From an uncultured Collinsella sp. (lineage in GTDB: Bacteria > Actinomycetota > Coriobacteriia > Coriobacteriales > Coriobacteriaceae), in the NCBI GenBank assembly GCA_959023295.1, contig CAUFBM010000012.1:6379-70378 (forward strand): a stretch of 64,000 nt of DNA, written 5' to 3'. This document shows positions 26,874-36,600 of the stretch, piece by piece. Position numbers and translations under genes: made by a program. Position 1 is the stretch's first letter, and the number at the start of each line of letters is the position of its first letter. Under the pieces are notes generated by a model, which had not been told where the DNA came from, did no database searches, and saw only the letters and a program-made list of their open reading frames with translations.

Positions 26874-27905
26874 ATGGTGTCCCAAATGGATTCTACGCTT
26901 GGTTTTATTACTGACCAGTTGAAGGCGCTGACCTCGATTGCTTCGCCTACGGGCTATACCCGTGCGGCGACTGATTATCTAATGGAAACGTTGCGCGAGA
27001 TGGGGTTTGGGCCCGAGCGTTCCAATAAGGGCAACGTGTTGGTTGAGCTTGGCGGCGAGGGCGAGCCGCTGGTGTTGGCGAGCCATGTCGATACCCTGGG
27101 CGCCATGGTGCGCTCCATTAAGGACAATGGTCGCCTGCGTCCCACGACGCTCGGCGGGCATCAGTGGTCTACGGCCGATGGCGAGAACTGCACCGTTTAT
27201 ACGCGCGATGGTAATGTCTACACGGGTGTGGTCCTCAATACCGAGCCTTCGGCGCATGTGGCCGATGAGCCGGTCAAGACCATCGAGAAGAACATGGAAA
27301 TCCTGCTCGACGAGAACGTCGACAGCAAGGACGATGTGCTCGAGCTGGGTATTCAAACCGGCGACATCATCGCTATGAACCCGCGTACGACGGTGACGGA
27401 GAGCGGCTATATCAAGAGTCGCTTCCTGGATGACAAGCTGTCGGCGTCGATTCTGCTGGGCTTGGCACGTGCCGTCGCCGCTGGCGAGGTGACGCTTTCG
27501 CGCAAGGTATCGCTGCTCTTTACGGTGTACGAGGAGGTTGGCCACGGCGGTGCCTTTGTGCCGGCCGACACGCGCGAGATGATCAGCGTTGACATGGGCT
27601 GCGTGGGCGACGACCTGGGCTGCACCGAGCGCATGGTGTCGATTTGCGCCAAGGATTCGGGCGGCCCCTACAACTACGATCTGGTGACCACACTGTCCAA
27701 TATTGCGCGCGAGCTGGAGCTCGATTACGCCATCGACGTGTACCCGCATTACGGTTCCGACGTCGAGGCCACGCTTTCGGCCGGCTATGACATTCGCCAT
27801 GGCCTGATCGGCCCAGGCGTGTATGCGAGCCACAACTACGAGCGCAGCCACATCGACGGTGTGCGTAACACCTTCGAGCTCGTCCGCGCCTACGTACAGC
27901 GTTAA
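26874..27905 (+). CDS. M42-family glutamyl aminopeptidase/deblocking peptidase
   Basis: Cytoplasmic di-metal aminopeptidase trimming peptides. A 343-residue protein with the M42 ligands: ASHVDTLG (His, Asp), SRFLDDKLSA (bridging Asp), YEEVGHGG (catalytic Glu pair), SVDMG (Asp) and the C-terminal ASHNYERSH (His). ATG 26874 has TTGGAG 6 nt upstream; an in-frame start at 26811 has none. Single gene ending at a strong terminator. M42 is favoured over M20 by the EEVGHGG pattern and the length. Confidence 0.88.
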   Translation: MVSQMDSTLGFITDQLKALTSIASPTGYTRAATDYLMETLREMGFGPERSNKGNVLVELGGEGEPLVLASHVDTLGAMVRSIKDNGRLRPTTLGGHQWSTADGENCTVYTRDGNVYTGVVLNTEPSAHVADEPVKTIEKNMEILLDENVDSKDDVLELGIQTGDIIAMNPRTTVTESGYIKSRFLDDKLSASILLGLARAVAAGEVTLSRKVSLLFTVYEEVGHGGAFVPADTREMISVDMGCVGDDLGCTERMVSICAKDSGGPYNYDLVTTLSNIARELELDYAIDVYPHYGSDVEATLSAGYDIRHGLIGPGVYASHNYERSHIDGVRNTFELVRAYVQR

Positions 27906-27940
27906 GGAAGCAGTTTGCGACTCGGCTGACCAATCGCTAG

Positions 27941-27966
27941 GGCCCGATCTCTCGGGCCTTTTTTCG
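27941..27966 (+). terminator. Terminator of the peptidase gene
   Basis: GGCCCGA and TCGGGCC form a tight stem with a 4-nt loop, followed by TTTTTT. Confidence 0.93.
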
Positions 27967-27975
27967 CTTTAGGTC

Positions 27976-28025
27976 GTTTAGTATTATGATGTAAGTAATC
28001 TATTAACTAAACGCGTAAATTACTT
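27976..28025. promoter_or_regulatory. Interleaved operator of the HTH-HipA-like gene
   Basis: Two interleaved dyads: GTTTAGT (27976-27982)/ACTAAAC (28006-28012), and AAGTAAT (27993-27999)/ATTACTT (28019-28025). A central TAATCTATTA lies at 27996-28005. This AT-rich block ends just before the ribosome site and is well placed for autorepression by the HTH domain of the encoded protein. Confidence 0.6.
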
Positions 28026-28043
28026 AACGAGGTGATGCGGCAT

Positions 28044-29417
28044 ATGAATACATCTGAGTACTTATCTATGGGTGATGCCGCCCGCCTGTTGGGCGTTACG
28101 AAAGCCCGCATATCGCAACTTGCCGCATCGGGGACGCTCGCGTGCGATATTGTGGGCGGACGGAAGATGGTTGAGTATGATTCTGCGCTCGCTTATCAAA
28201 AGGTCCGCAAACGTGGACGCCGTCCTGCGGCCGATGTGGGGCGCAAGTTTACGCTGATGTCGGCCGACCATGAGGTCGCGCATGTCTCATTTGATCCGAC
28301 ACGTGAGTTTCCCTTCGAAATCGCCGAGGTGCTCGATGCGCAGAGGATGCCGTTTGGCACGTGCTCGAGTTCTTCTCCTACGGTGAATAAACGGGAGCTC
28401 AACGTGTGGTGGAGCCATCGGTCGGTGCCTGACGTCCGCCCCGGACTCGTCTCGCGCTATCGTGAACTGGGAATTGCCAGTGGCATTGAGGTGCCGGTTC
28501 AGTGCCTGGGTCTCTCGCTTTCGGATTGTTATTGGCTGCGGCCGGCCGATTGCGCCGAACTCAAATGGCAAAACATCAATTATTTTGAGAACGAATTTGA
28601 GCGATCGGCGCCCGAAGAGCGTTCGGGTTGGCTGGAAGGCATCGGTCTTAAAAATCCGGATAACACGTCCGAGGGCGAGCTTCCTAAATCGTGGATGATC
28701 CGAAACGGCATTCGCATTTTGGCTAAAGGATGCGGCATGGACGATCAGCGTCCCTTTAACGAGGCGGTTGCAACGGCTCTGCATCGTCGCTTGCTGTCGG
28801 AGGGCGAGTTTGTTCCTTATACGGTTGAGCGGATGTTCGATGGCCCTGCGTGCCTGTGCGAGGATTTTCTTGACGGCCGCGAGGAATACGTTCCGGCTGT
28901 TTACGTTAAGGGCGCACTTGGTGGCCAGCGGGGAAACTCGACATACGATCGATACTGTCGCTGCCTTGGCAAGCATGGTGCCGATGAGGCCGCTGTGAGA
29001 AGGTCTATGTCGCAGATGATTGTCTGCGATGCCCTTTTGGCCAACAGCGACCGCCATTGGCGAAACTTCGGCATCATCCGCAATGTCGACACCCTGGAGA
29101 TAAAACCTGCTCCGCTGTTCGATAGCGGCAACTGCCTGTGGTACAACGTGCCAACTGCCGTGCTCGCAGCTGGGGAGTTTGGGTTTTCCGCTAAGCCGTT
29201 TGGGCCCGACCCTTCCGTCCAGCTGGCGCTTGCGGATTTGCTCGATTGGTTCGATTCATCGCGGCTCAACGGATTTGTTGATGAGGCGATCGAGATTCTT
29301 TCGCAGAGCAAATGGGCCACGGCGGAGGGTCGACTCGAGGCCATCCGCCGCGGCCTCGAGCGTCGCGTAATCGAGGTTGGTGCCGCTGTTGAGGTACTTC
29401 GACACGTGCAGCGATAA
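28044..29417 (+). CDS. HTH domain fused to HipA-like kinase
   Basis: A 457-residue single protein combining DNA binding and a HipA-type kinase fold. Residues 1-58 are an excisionase/MerR-like helix-turn-helix (MGDAARLLGVTKARISQLA), then a basic linker (KVRKRGRRPA). Residues 200-457 match the HipA-like C-lobe: LLANSDRHWRNFG (catalytic Asp336, Asn341) and APLFDSGNCL (Mg-binding Asp360). The N-lobe has the pattern GIRILAKGC...PFNEAVATALHRRL. HipA normally needs a separate HipB; here the DNA-binding part is in the same chain. ATG 28044 is 9 nt from GAGGTG. The upstream AT-rich dyads suggest autoregulation. Whether it is a toxin, a persistence factor or a regulator is unknown. Confidence 0.82.
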   Translation: MNTSEYLSMGDAARLLGVTKARISQLAASGTLACDIVGGRKMVEYDSALAYQKVRKRGRRPAADVGRKFTLMSADHEVAHVSFDPTREFPFEIAEVLDAQRMPFGTCSSSSPTVNKRELNVWWSHRSVPDVRPGLVSRYRELGIASGIEVPVQCLGLSLSDCYWLRPADCAELKWQNINYFENEFERSAPEERSGWLEGIGLKNPDNTSEGELPKSWMIRNGIRILAKGCGMDDQRPFNEAVATALHRRLLSEGEFVPYTVERMFDGPACLCEDFLDGREEYVPAVYVKGALGGQRGNSTYDRYCRCLGKHGADEAAVRRSMSQMIVCDALLANSDRHWRNFGIIRNVDTLEIKPAPLFDSGNCLWYNVPTAVLAAGEFGFSAKPFGPDPSVQLALADLLDWFDSSRLNGFVDEAIEILSQSKWATAEGRLEAIRRGLERRVIEVGAAVEVLRHVQR

Positions 29418-29425
29418 ACCCGCGG

Positions 29426-30526
29426 CTACTTAAGTGCGCCGGTCACGGTGCCGCCGCCCAGGACGATGTCGCCGCGATAGACTACAACGGCTTGGCCGGG
29501 GGCGATGGCGCGCTGCGGCTCGTCAAAGGTCAGCAACATTTGCCCGTCTTCGCCGCACGTAAGGATCGCTGCCTGGTCTTTCTGTCGGTAGCGGTACTTG
29601 GCGCCCACGCGGATGCCGCCGGCATCCAGCTCGGCCTCCATGCGGTCGGCAGGGGCGCTCCAGATCCAGTCGTTGGCCGTGAGCGCCGTGGCCGTTAGGT
29701 CCTCTGCCTCGCCCAGATGCACGGTGTTGTTGACGGCGTCGACACCCGTTACGTACACGGGATGCGCCATCGCGACGCCCAGGCCCTTGCGCTGGCCGAT
29801 GGTGTAGCGCAGCGCGCCGTTGTGGCGCCCGACCACGTTGCCGTCGCGCCACACAATGTCGCCCGGTGCAGCGGCATGTCCGCAGCGGCGCTCGATATAG
29901 CCCGCGTAGTCACCGTCTGGAGTAAAGCAGATGTCCTCGCTTTCGGCCTTCTGAGCGTTGGTAAAGCCCTGCTCGGCGGCTATGCGGCGCACGTCGCGCT
30001 CTTTGTCTAGGCCTGCCAGCGGAAAGATCGTGTGTGCCAGGCGTTCCTGCGTAAGCGAATACAAAAAGTAGCTCTGGTCCTTTTTGGGATCTTCGCCGCG
30101 ATGTAGCTGCCAGGTGCCGTCTGCCGCCTGGCTTGTTTTGGCGTAATGTCCCGTTGCGATGTAGTCGCAGCCCATATCCAGCGCCGCATCGAGCAGTGCG
30201 CCAAACTTAATGTGGCGGTTGCAGATAATGCACGGATTGGGCGTCAGCCCCTCCTGGTAGGCGTTCACAAAGAGCTCGATCACGTTGCGGTCGAAGGTCT
30301 GCTGCAGGTCGAGCACGTGGTGGGGTATCCCCAGGCGCTCGGCGACGGCCTTTGCATCGGCGATGTCGCAGTCGACTTTGCTTATACCCGTGGCGGGGTC
30401 GGGCGCGGGGCAGGTGAGACGCATGGTGGCGCCGATGCATTCGTAGCCCTGGCGCTTGAGCAGATACGCGGTCACGCTGGAATCGACGCCGCCGCTCATG
30501 GCGACGAGCACGCGCTTGTTGTGCAT
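29426..30526 (-). CDS. mnmA: tRNA-specific 2-thiouridylase MnmA
   Basis: Installs the 2-thio group on U34 of Lys, Glu and Gln tRNAs using ATP and persulfide sulfur. A 366-residue protein with the PP-loop SGGVDSS, catalytic Cys in NPCIICN, second Cys in SEDICF, and the C-terminal beta-barrel ending in VVVYRGDIVLGGG. ATG 30526 is preceded on the minus strand by AAGGAGAAC. It is convergent with the HipA-like gene at 8 nt. The upstream cysK transcript ends at its own terminator, so mnmA is transcribed separately, though both serve sulfur metabolism. Confidence 0.95.
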   Translation of the reverse strand: MHNKRVLVAMSGGVDSSVTAYLLKRQGYECIGATMRLTCPAPDPATGISKVDCDIADAKAVAERLGIPHHVLDLQQTFDRNVIELFVNAYQEGLTPNPCIICNRHIKFGALLDAALDMGCDYIATGHYAKTSQAADGTWQLHRGEDPKKDQSYFLYSLTQERLAHTIFPLAGLDKERDVRRIAAEQGFTNAQKAESEDICFTPDGDYAGYIERRCGHAAAPGDIVWRDGNVVGRHNGALRYTIGQRKGLGVAMAHPVYVTGVDAVNNTVHLGEAEDLTATALTANDWIWSAPADRMEAELDAGGIRVGAKYRYRQKDQAAILTCGEDGQMLLTFDEPQRAIAPGQAVVVYRGDIVLGGGTVTGALK

Positions 30527-30555
30527 GGGGAGGTTCTCCTTGGTGGCATGCGGCC

Positions 30556-30594
30556 AAAAAAGAAAAGCGGCGCGGGAGGCTGGTTCCGCGCCGC
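30556..30594 (-). terminator. Terminator of cysK
   Basis: On the minus strand GCGGCGCGG(A) pairs with (T)CCCGCGCCGC, followed by TTTTCTTTTTT. Between it and the cysK stop (30595-30707) I see nothing further. Confidence 0.9.
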
Positions 30595-30707
30595 AGACAT
30601 TGTAGCAAGTTCGGGCGTCCTGTGGGACACCCTGTTGGGATGGGCTCAGGCAGCCAGAAGCGAGGGAAGACCGGCGTGCCTTGGACTCGTTTTAAGAACG
30701 AGAAGCT

Positions 30708-31646
30708 CTAGTCCTGGAACAGTGCCGTGGACAGGTAGCGCTCGCCGGTGTCGGCAAGCAGGGCCACGATGGTCTTACCCTCGTTCTCGGGGCGCTTGGC
30801 CAGCTGCAGCGCGGCCCACACGGCAGCACCGGACGAAATGCCCACGAGCACGCCCTCCTTGTGGCCCACGGCGCGGCCGGTGGCAAAGGCGTCCTCGTTC
30901 TTGACGGGGATGATCTCGTCGTAGACCTGGGTGTCGAGGACGTCGGGCACAAAGCCGGCGCCGATACCCTGGATCTTGTGCGGGCCTGCCTGGCCCTTGG
31001 AGAGCACCGGGGAGGTGGCGGGCTCGACGGCGACGATCTTAATCTCGGGGTTCTGCTCCTTGAGGAACTCGCCCACGCCGGTCACGGTGCCGCCGGTGCC
31101 AACGCCGGCGACGAAGATGTCGACCTGGCCGTCGGTGTCATCCCAGATCTCGGGGCCGGTCGTGGCCTTGTGGATGGCCGGGTTCGCGGGGTTCACAAAC
31201 TGGCCGGCGAGTATGCTGTTGGGGGTCTCCTTCTGCAGCTCCTCGGCCTTGGCGATAGCGCCCTTCATGCCCTTGGAGCCGTCGGTGAGCACGAGCTGCG
31301 CACCGTATGCCTGCATCAGCTTGCGGCGCTCGACGGACATGGTCTCGGGCATGGTGATGATCACCTTGTAGCCGCGAGCCGCCGCCACCGAGGCGATGCC
31401 GACGCCGGTGTTGCCGCTCGTGGGCTCGATGATGGTGTAGTCACCGCCGCGCACGAGCTTGCCGGCCTTCTCGGCCTCGTCAATCATGTTCTTGGCGACG
31501 CGGTCTTTAACGGACCCGGCGGGGTTGAAGTATTCCAGCTTGACGAGCACGCGGGCCTTGAGGTCCTCATCGGCCTCAAAGTGGGTGAGCTCCAGGAGCG
31601 GGGTGTGGCCGATAAGCTGATCGATGGACGTGTAAACCTTGCTCAT
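30708..31646 (-). CDS. cysK: Cysteine synthase A (O-acetylserine sulfhydrylase)
   Basis: Makes L-cysteine from O-acetylserine and sulfide with PLP. A 312-residue fold-type II enzyme with the PLP Lys47 in GSVKDR, the substrate loop PTSGNTG, and the phosphate-binding loop GVGTGGTVTG. The start at 31646 has GGAGGTTCATC just upstream. Divergent from an Rrf2 regulator with four Cys, across a 253-bp region holding a strong dyad, which suggests control by sulfur or Fe-S status as in CymR systems. Confidence 0.95.
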   Translation of the reverse strand: MSKVYTSIDQLIGHTPLLELTHFEADEDLKARVLVKLEYFNPAGSVKDRVAKNMIDEAEKAGKLVRGGDYTIIEPTSGNTGVGIASVAAARGYKVIITMPETMSVERRKLMQAYGAQLVLTDGSKGMKGAIAKAEELQKETPNSILAGQFVNPANPAIHKATTGPEIWDDTDGQVDIFVAGVGTGGTVTGVGEFLKEQNPEIKIVAVEPATSPVLSKGQAGPHKIQGIGAGFVPDVLDTQVYDEIIPVKNEDAFATGRAVGHKEGVLVGISSGAAVWAALQLAKRPENEGKTIVALLADTGERYLSTALFQD

Positions 31647-31704
31647 GATGAACCTCCAAAGCGTTCAAATGACTGGATACCGTGTGGTTTTACGGTGCGT
31701 CTAG

Positions 31705-31744
31705 CAGCTAAACCCATAAACCTTATAGGTTGTTCGTTTAGCTG
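31705..31744. promoter_or_regulatory. Nested palindromic operator between cysK and the Rrf2 gene
   Basis: Outer arms CAGCTAAAC (31705-31713) and GTTTAGCTG (31736-31744) are perfect; an inner dyad AACC-TTATA-GGTT sits in the centre. It is 60 bp from the cysK start and 155 bp from the regulator start. Likely bound by the adjacent Rrf2 protein. Confidence 0.6.
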
Positions 31745-31899
31745 TTGGGAAGCATAGTAGACACCAAAGCCTAGTAATGCAATAGGAAATAGGAGATTAT
31801 TGCAAGTTGATTAACCATCTTGACCGGAACGGGTATTTTCAAAGCCAATTTTTCGGCTAGAATTTCAACGGACTAAAAGACCGAAAGGCAGCACTATAT

Positions 31900-32328
31900 A
31901 TGTTGGTTTCTACTAAGGGCAGGTACGCCCTGCGCGTTATGGTCGACTTGGCCGAGCACCAGGCGACAGGCCGTATCCCGCTTAAAGAGATTGCGGCGCG
32001 TCAGGGTATTTCGGAGAAGTACCTCGAGAATATTCTGGCGACGCTCGTGCGCGCCAACATGCTCTCGGGCATGCGCGGCAAGGGTGGCGGCTATGTGCTC
32101 ACGCGCCCGCCCGAGCAGTACACGGTGGGCGAGATCTTGCGCCTGACCGAGGGCAGTCTGGCGCCGGTCGCCTGCCTGGATGGCGACTGCAAGGGTTGCT
32201 CGCGAGCTGATGAGTGCCCCACGCTCGACGTGTGGAAGAACCTGGACAAGCTCATCAACGACTACCTCGACGGTGTGACGCTCGATGCGCTCGTTGCCCC
32301 CAACGAGGGCTACGACTACGTCATCTAG
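31900..32328 (+). CDS. Rrf2-family regulator, IscR/CymR-like
   Basis: A 142-residue winged-helix repressor. The N-terminus MLVSTKGRYALRVMVDLA and the wing GKGGGYVLTRP are typical of Rrf2. Cys92, Cys97, Cys100 and Cys106 in the dimerisation region (ACLDGDCKGCS...ECPTLDVW) resemble the Fe-S ligating set of IscR, so it probably senses Fe-S or redox state; CymR proteins lack these Cys. It is divergent from cysK and likely regulates it and itself through the dyad between them. Confidence 0.88.
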   Translation: MLVSTKGRYALRVMVDLAEHQATGRIPLKEIAARQGISEKYLENILATLVRANMLSGMRGKGGGYVLTRPPEQYTVGEILRLTEGSLAPVACLDGDCKGCSRADECPTLDVWKNLDKLINDYLDGVTLDALVAPNEGYDYVI

Positions 32329-32337
32329 CCCCACCTG

Positions 32338-32396
32338 TCATTTGGGGACGGGGCAGAAATGCTGGATTTTCTTGCCCTCTGAGGCTCGACAAATGA
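32338..32396. repeat. Constant-loop palindrome after the Rrf2 gene
   Basis: TCATTTG (32338-32344) and CAAATGA (32390-32396) bracket GGGGACGGGGCAG plus about 30 further nt. Arms are perfect but short. Confidence 0.6.
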
Positions 32397-32397
32397 T

Positions 32398-32433
32398 AAG
32401 GCCGCCCATCGTTGCGATGGACGGCCTTCTTTA
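32398..32433. terminator. Bidirectional terminator between convergent genes
   Basis: AAGGCCGCCCATC pairs with GATGGACGGCCTT (one mismatch), followed by CTTT on the plus strand and a T-rich stretch on the minus strand. Confidence 0.8.
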
Positions 32434-32464
32434 GGTGTGTTGTGGCGGTCCGAATCCGGTCGCT

Positions 32465-32830
32465 TTAGTTCCTGGCGACGCTGTCGAGAATGCTGCGCAT
32501 GATGGATACCAGGATGCTGCCCATAAAGGCCGATCCAAAGCTGGCAATGGAGATACCCGCGCCCAGCAGATTGACCGACAGGTAGCTGGCCAGCTCGAGC
32601 ATAAAGCTGTTGACCACAAGCTGAAAAATACCAAGCGTGATAATAGTGAGCGGCAGCGAGATGACCGTCAGGAACGGCTTGACGAGCGAGTCGACTATGT
32701 TGAGGAACAGTCCCACGAAGGCAAAACACACCCAGGCGTCGGCCATGCCGAAGGGCTGAATGCCGGGGACGAGAAACGTTGCGATCGCGATGGCGATTGA
32801 GGTAAAGAGCCAGTTAAGCATAAAGCGCAT
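32465..32830 (-). CDS. Phage-holin-family (PF04020-like) membrane protein
   Basis: A 121-residue protein with four hydrophobic helices and the family pattern FLNIVDSLVKPFLTVISLPLTIITLGIFQ (quoted here only to show type: see LPLTIITLGIF). Despite the family name such proteins are chromosomal and widespread, with no proven lysis role. ATG 32830 has AAAGGA 8 nt upstream; a longer frame to 32929 lacks a site and is not membrane-like. Convergent with the Rrf2 gene. Confidence 0.8.
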   Translation of the reverse strand: MRFMLNWLFTSIAIAIATFLVPGIQPFGMADAWVCFAFVGLFLNIVDSLVKPFLTVISLPLTIITLGIFQLVVNSFMLELASYLSVNLLGAGISIASFGSAFMGSILVSIMRSILDSVARN

Positions 32831-33153
32831 GGTGTGAATCCTTTCTTGCGCAAGACGTGGCAAAGAGGCGTGAGAGGCACATGCCTTTGCAACTCGGGTA
32901 GATGCGCGGGCACGGCCCTGTTTGGGCACCCATTGTTCCAGATATTCGTGGAGCTTGCGTGCGCATTCGGTTTCAAAACGGCGTTCGTCCTAAAAAACGT
33001 GCCGCTGGCAGAGAGTCTTGTCGCTTTAGTTTGGTGGTGTGCTAAACTGCTACGGGCAAAAGCCACAGGCGTTGCCCTATTGCATATTACGGGTGAACGA
33101 TGCCCGATGTCAGTATCAACTTCGATGCCTTTTGGCGGGTTTGGCGGTGATCG
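32831..33153. other. Gene-free 323-bp divergent promoter region
   Basis: Between the divergent holin-family and YerC-like genes. No supported ORF. A possible plus-strand -10 TAAACT lies at 33043-33048, inside the small dyad AGTTT...AAACT. Otherwise I see nothing notable. Confidence 0.4.
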
Positions 33154-33453
33154 ATGAATATCGAGAACATGTTTGACAAGCCTGATGTCAAGCAGCTGGT
33201 CCACGCATTTAGCCTTTTGGACGACGAGAAAGATATCCAAGCGTTTTTGACCGATATCTGCACGCCGCGTGAGATTTGCGATCTATCGCAGCGTCTGCAA
33301 GTCGCGCGTTACCTGGACGAGGGCGAGCCCTATGTCGAGGTTCAGGCGCGTACCGGCGCTTCGTCCACCACGGTGAGCCGTGTATCCAAGGCGCTCAACG
33401 GCGAGTACGGTGGCTACCGCAAGATCCTCATTAAACTGGAGGATGGCGAGTAG
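33154..33453 (+). CDS. YerC/YecD-family TrpR-like DNA-binding protein
   Basis: A 99-residue helical protein of the TrpR superfamily. It has the family core CTPREICDLSQRLQVARYL followed by the recognition helix GASSTTVSRVSKALN. Members are small regulators without a known ligand. A start ATG at 33154 directly follows GGCGGTGATCG; the ribosome site is weak. Single gene with a terminator. The target is unknown; the AddAB genes begin 220 bp downstream. Confidence 0.85.
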   Translation: MNIENMFDKPDVKQLVHAFSLLDDEKDIQAFLTDICTPREICDLSQRLQVARYLDEGEPYVEVQARTGASSTTVSRVSKALNGEYGGYRKILIKLEDGE

Positions 33454-33481
33454 GCCAGCGACAACATTGAATTACGAAGAG

Positions 33482-33505
33482 CCGTCCCTCCGGGGGCGGT
33501 TTTTT
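33482..33505 (+). terminator. Terminator of the YerC-like gene
   Basis: CCGTCCCTCCGGGGGCGG folds with one mismatch and is followed by TTTTTT. Confidence 0.85.
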
Positions 33506-33588
33506 GATCCCCTGGGGACGGAGGAAAACGGATCACCGGGTTAGACTGACCCCCTCGATGATCCGTTTTCCTCCGTCCCCAGGGGATC
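33506..33588. repeat. Constant-loop family: perfect 30-bp inverted repeat
   Basis: 33506-33535 (GATCCCCTGGGGACGGAGGA...) and 33559-33588 are exact inverted copies, 23 nt apart. Each copy carries the GGGGACGG core. A degenerate relative of the right half lies at 20783-20815. Confidence 0.9.
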
Positions 33589-33673
33589 AAATCTGTTGGC
33601 GTGGGGCAAATCTGTCCGCTTGGGCGGGTAGGATGGATACATTGATTATTGCGAACAGTTTGAGCGGAGGACC

Positions 33674-36600
33674 ATGCCTGTTCGAATCTATACCACCAAT
33701 GCCGGCACGGATTTGAGCGATGCCGAGTCGGCGTTGCTTGCCGACCTTATTGCCCGCCACGGGCGTGCCGTGCTGCTGGCACCTACGTTTGCCGAGCTCG
33801 ACCTGTGCCGTCATGATGTGGCGGAAGCCGGGGTTTCACTGGGTATCGACTACAAGACGCCTACATCGTGGCTTCGTTCGCTTTGGGAGCTATTGGGTGA
33901 CGGGCGCGGTTTCGTCGACAACCTGCAGCGCCAGATGCTGTTCTCGGACATGGTCACGCGTCTCGATGATGTCGACCTACAGCCGCTTTCGCGCAGCCAG
34001 GGTACAGTGCGCATGCTTGCGCGCATGGCCCGCGACGTGTTGCCGGGCGTTGCGGGGACGACGGCCGAGCGATGCCGTGACAACAATTGCCAGCCTGAGC
34101 CAAAAAGCGATGCCGAGGCTCGTGTGTTCGAGCTTTTGCGTGCCTATGCGGGCGGTTTGGACCGTCGAGATATGGTCGAGCCCTGCGAGGCAGCTGACAT
34201 TATAGCCGGTGCCCTGGCCGATAACCTGCCGGCGTGCACCCGCGCCGTATGCGTGCGCGGTGTCACGTCGTTTACGCACGGCCTGCTCGAGCTGCTATCT
34301 GCCGTGGCGAACAATGGGGGAGAGGTCGTCGTGCTGCTTGCCCGCGAGCAGGCGGCGATGCGCGAGGAGCTTGCCACGGCATTTGATGCCCGCGGTGTGC
34401 TGTTTGAGGCCGCGCCGCTGGGGGAGGACGCCGTCGCGTCTGATGTCGCTTGCGGGACTGCCGCTCAGCCTGTCTTTATTGAGGTCGCCGGTCCCCATGC
34501 CCGTGCTCATGTCTATGCGGACGCCATCGATAAGTTGGTGAAAGTGCACAAGGAGTCCAAGGCCGATAAAGCTGCTGCAACGCCCGCCGACCCCGTGTGC
34601 GTGCTCGTTGTTTCTGCCCGGGCACCCCAGCTGTTCGGTGAGCTCGCCTCTCGTCTGGCGGCTCGTCATATCGCTGCCGAGACAGTTGAGTTCACGGCGT
34701 TTTCCCAATCCATTGCGGGCAGGCAGCTTGCGGCGCTTGCCGGCCTGATCGAGCGCATGAAGGCCGCCGATGAGGGCATGGCGTCAAAGACCGAGTGGTG
34801 GCCCGCGCCGGAGCTTACCGACTGGATCTACAGTCCGCTTTCGGGCGCTGATGCCGTCAATGCCCGTACCTTCGATAAGAATATGCGTCTCTCGCGCAGC
34901 AAGACTATCGCGGGCGTTAAGAGCCTGCTGCAGAGCGTTCAGGGCCAGGTGAGGGGCGCGCGCAAGGCGGCGAGCGACGAGAACTGGTTTAAGAACGTGC
35001 CGTGTGTGGTTTCGGACGTGTTCCAGGCGCTGTGGCGTGACAAGCCCGTGACGGCGCTCAAGGCCATGCTTGCCGTTGCCGAGGCGTTGCCCGATCGCTC
35101 GCTGGGCAGCTTGGATGGCCAGGCCCGTCGCCAGGCGGAGGTAGCCCTGCTGCGCCACGCCATCGACATCCTTATGAACGGCGCCCGCGCGCTCGACGTG
35201 TCGCAGGCCGCGACCGTGCCCGTGCTCGATGGCATTCGCACCAAGGTGGACAAGCGTAGCACCGCCTATGATTACGAGACCCACGAGGTTGACCGCGCGC
35301 CGCGCGCCCAGGTTCGTTTTGCTTCGCTTGCCGATGCGGCGGCTCTGCGCCCCGGCAGCTACGATGCCGTGCTGTTTGCCGATGTCGATTTGGACAGCTA
35401 TCCGCTCTCACACGAGGAGGGGCCGCTGGCCACGCTGGCGGCGAGCCTTGGTCGCGAGGGCGTGATGCTTGAGCCCGCGGCCTTGCTGCGCGCGCGCTTT
35501 GGCCACGCGATGCAGGCGTCACGCGGCCCGGTTACGCTCGCCCGTGTGACCCACGATCGCCAGGCGCGCGAGTGCTATCCGGCTGCCGTGTGGACCGAGT
35601 TGCGGGCGCATGCCGAGGCTGACGGCGCTAAGATCGCTGACGACGCTAAGACCGCTGGTGACGCTAAAGCCGCTGGCGCCGACAAGGCGAAGTGCGTGGG
35701 TGAGGGTGATATCGTAAAGGACTTCGATCCCGCGGCAGGCGAAGGTCTCAAGCGCGAGCGCGTGACCTGTGAAGCCCCTCAGCATCTGAGTGCCGAGGCC
35801 GTGCCGTATTTGGTCCTGCGTCGTCGCGATGGCGAGGGCGAGGACGCGCCGCTCGTGCCGCGCCTGACGTCCGCCTCGCAGATCGAGGCCTATTCCACCT
35901 GCCCGCTGTGCTGGTTCGTCTCGTATCGCGTCAAACCTCAGTCCATCGATGCGGGCTTTGGCAACATGGAGAAGGGCAACTTTGTCCATGACGTGCTGGA
36001 GCACTTGCATGCACGTCTTCCGCAGGAGGGCATGGAGCGCGTGACGCCCATGAATCTGCCGCGCGCGAAGGAGCTGCTGCACGAGGTCTTTGCCGAGACC
36101 CTGGCCGAGCACGCCGGCAAGCGCGGTACCGAGGGCCCGCTGGTGCCGCTCTCTCCAGTGGAGGAGCGCCAGGCGGCCGAGATCTTGCCGCAACTGGAAG
36201 GCGTGCTCGCCTACGAGTCCGAGGCGCTCGCGCCCTTCGCGCCGCGCTACCTGGAGTTTGCGTTCAACGAGCTCCAGGTCGAGTATGCCGGTTGGCCGCT
36301 CGGTGGGCGCATCGACCGCGTTGACGTGGATGCCGAGAATCGCGCCGTGGTAATCGACTACAAGCATCGTTCGGGTGTCGAGGAGTTTAAGCTCGCCGAC
36401 CCCACGGTGCGCGGCGAGGAGTCGGGCGAGGTCCCCATCGACGACCCGCGCTGGCTGCCGCCCCATACCCAGACACTCATCTACGCCCAGGCCATGCGTC
36501 GGGCGCTGGGCCTAGATACCCGTGCTGCGCTCTATTTTTCGACCAAGGGCGGCAAGCCCGCGCTGCGTGGTGCCGCAAGTGCCGAGTTGCTCGAGGAAGA

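Noticed and set aside
32465..32830. Prophage remnant, because of the phage-holin family name
   Set aside because: No other phage genes nearby; the family is commonly chromosomal.
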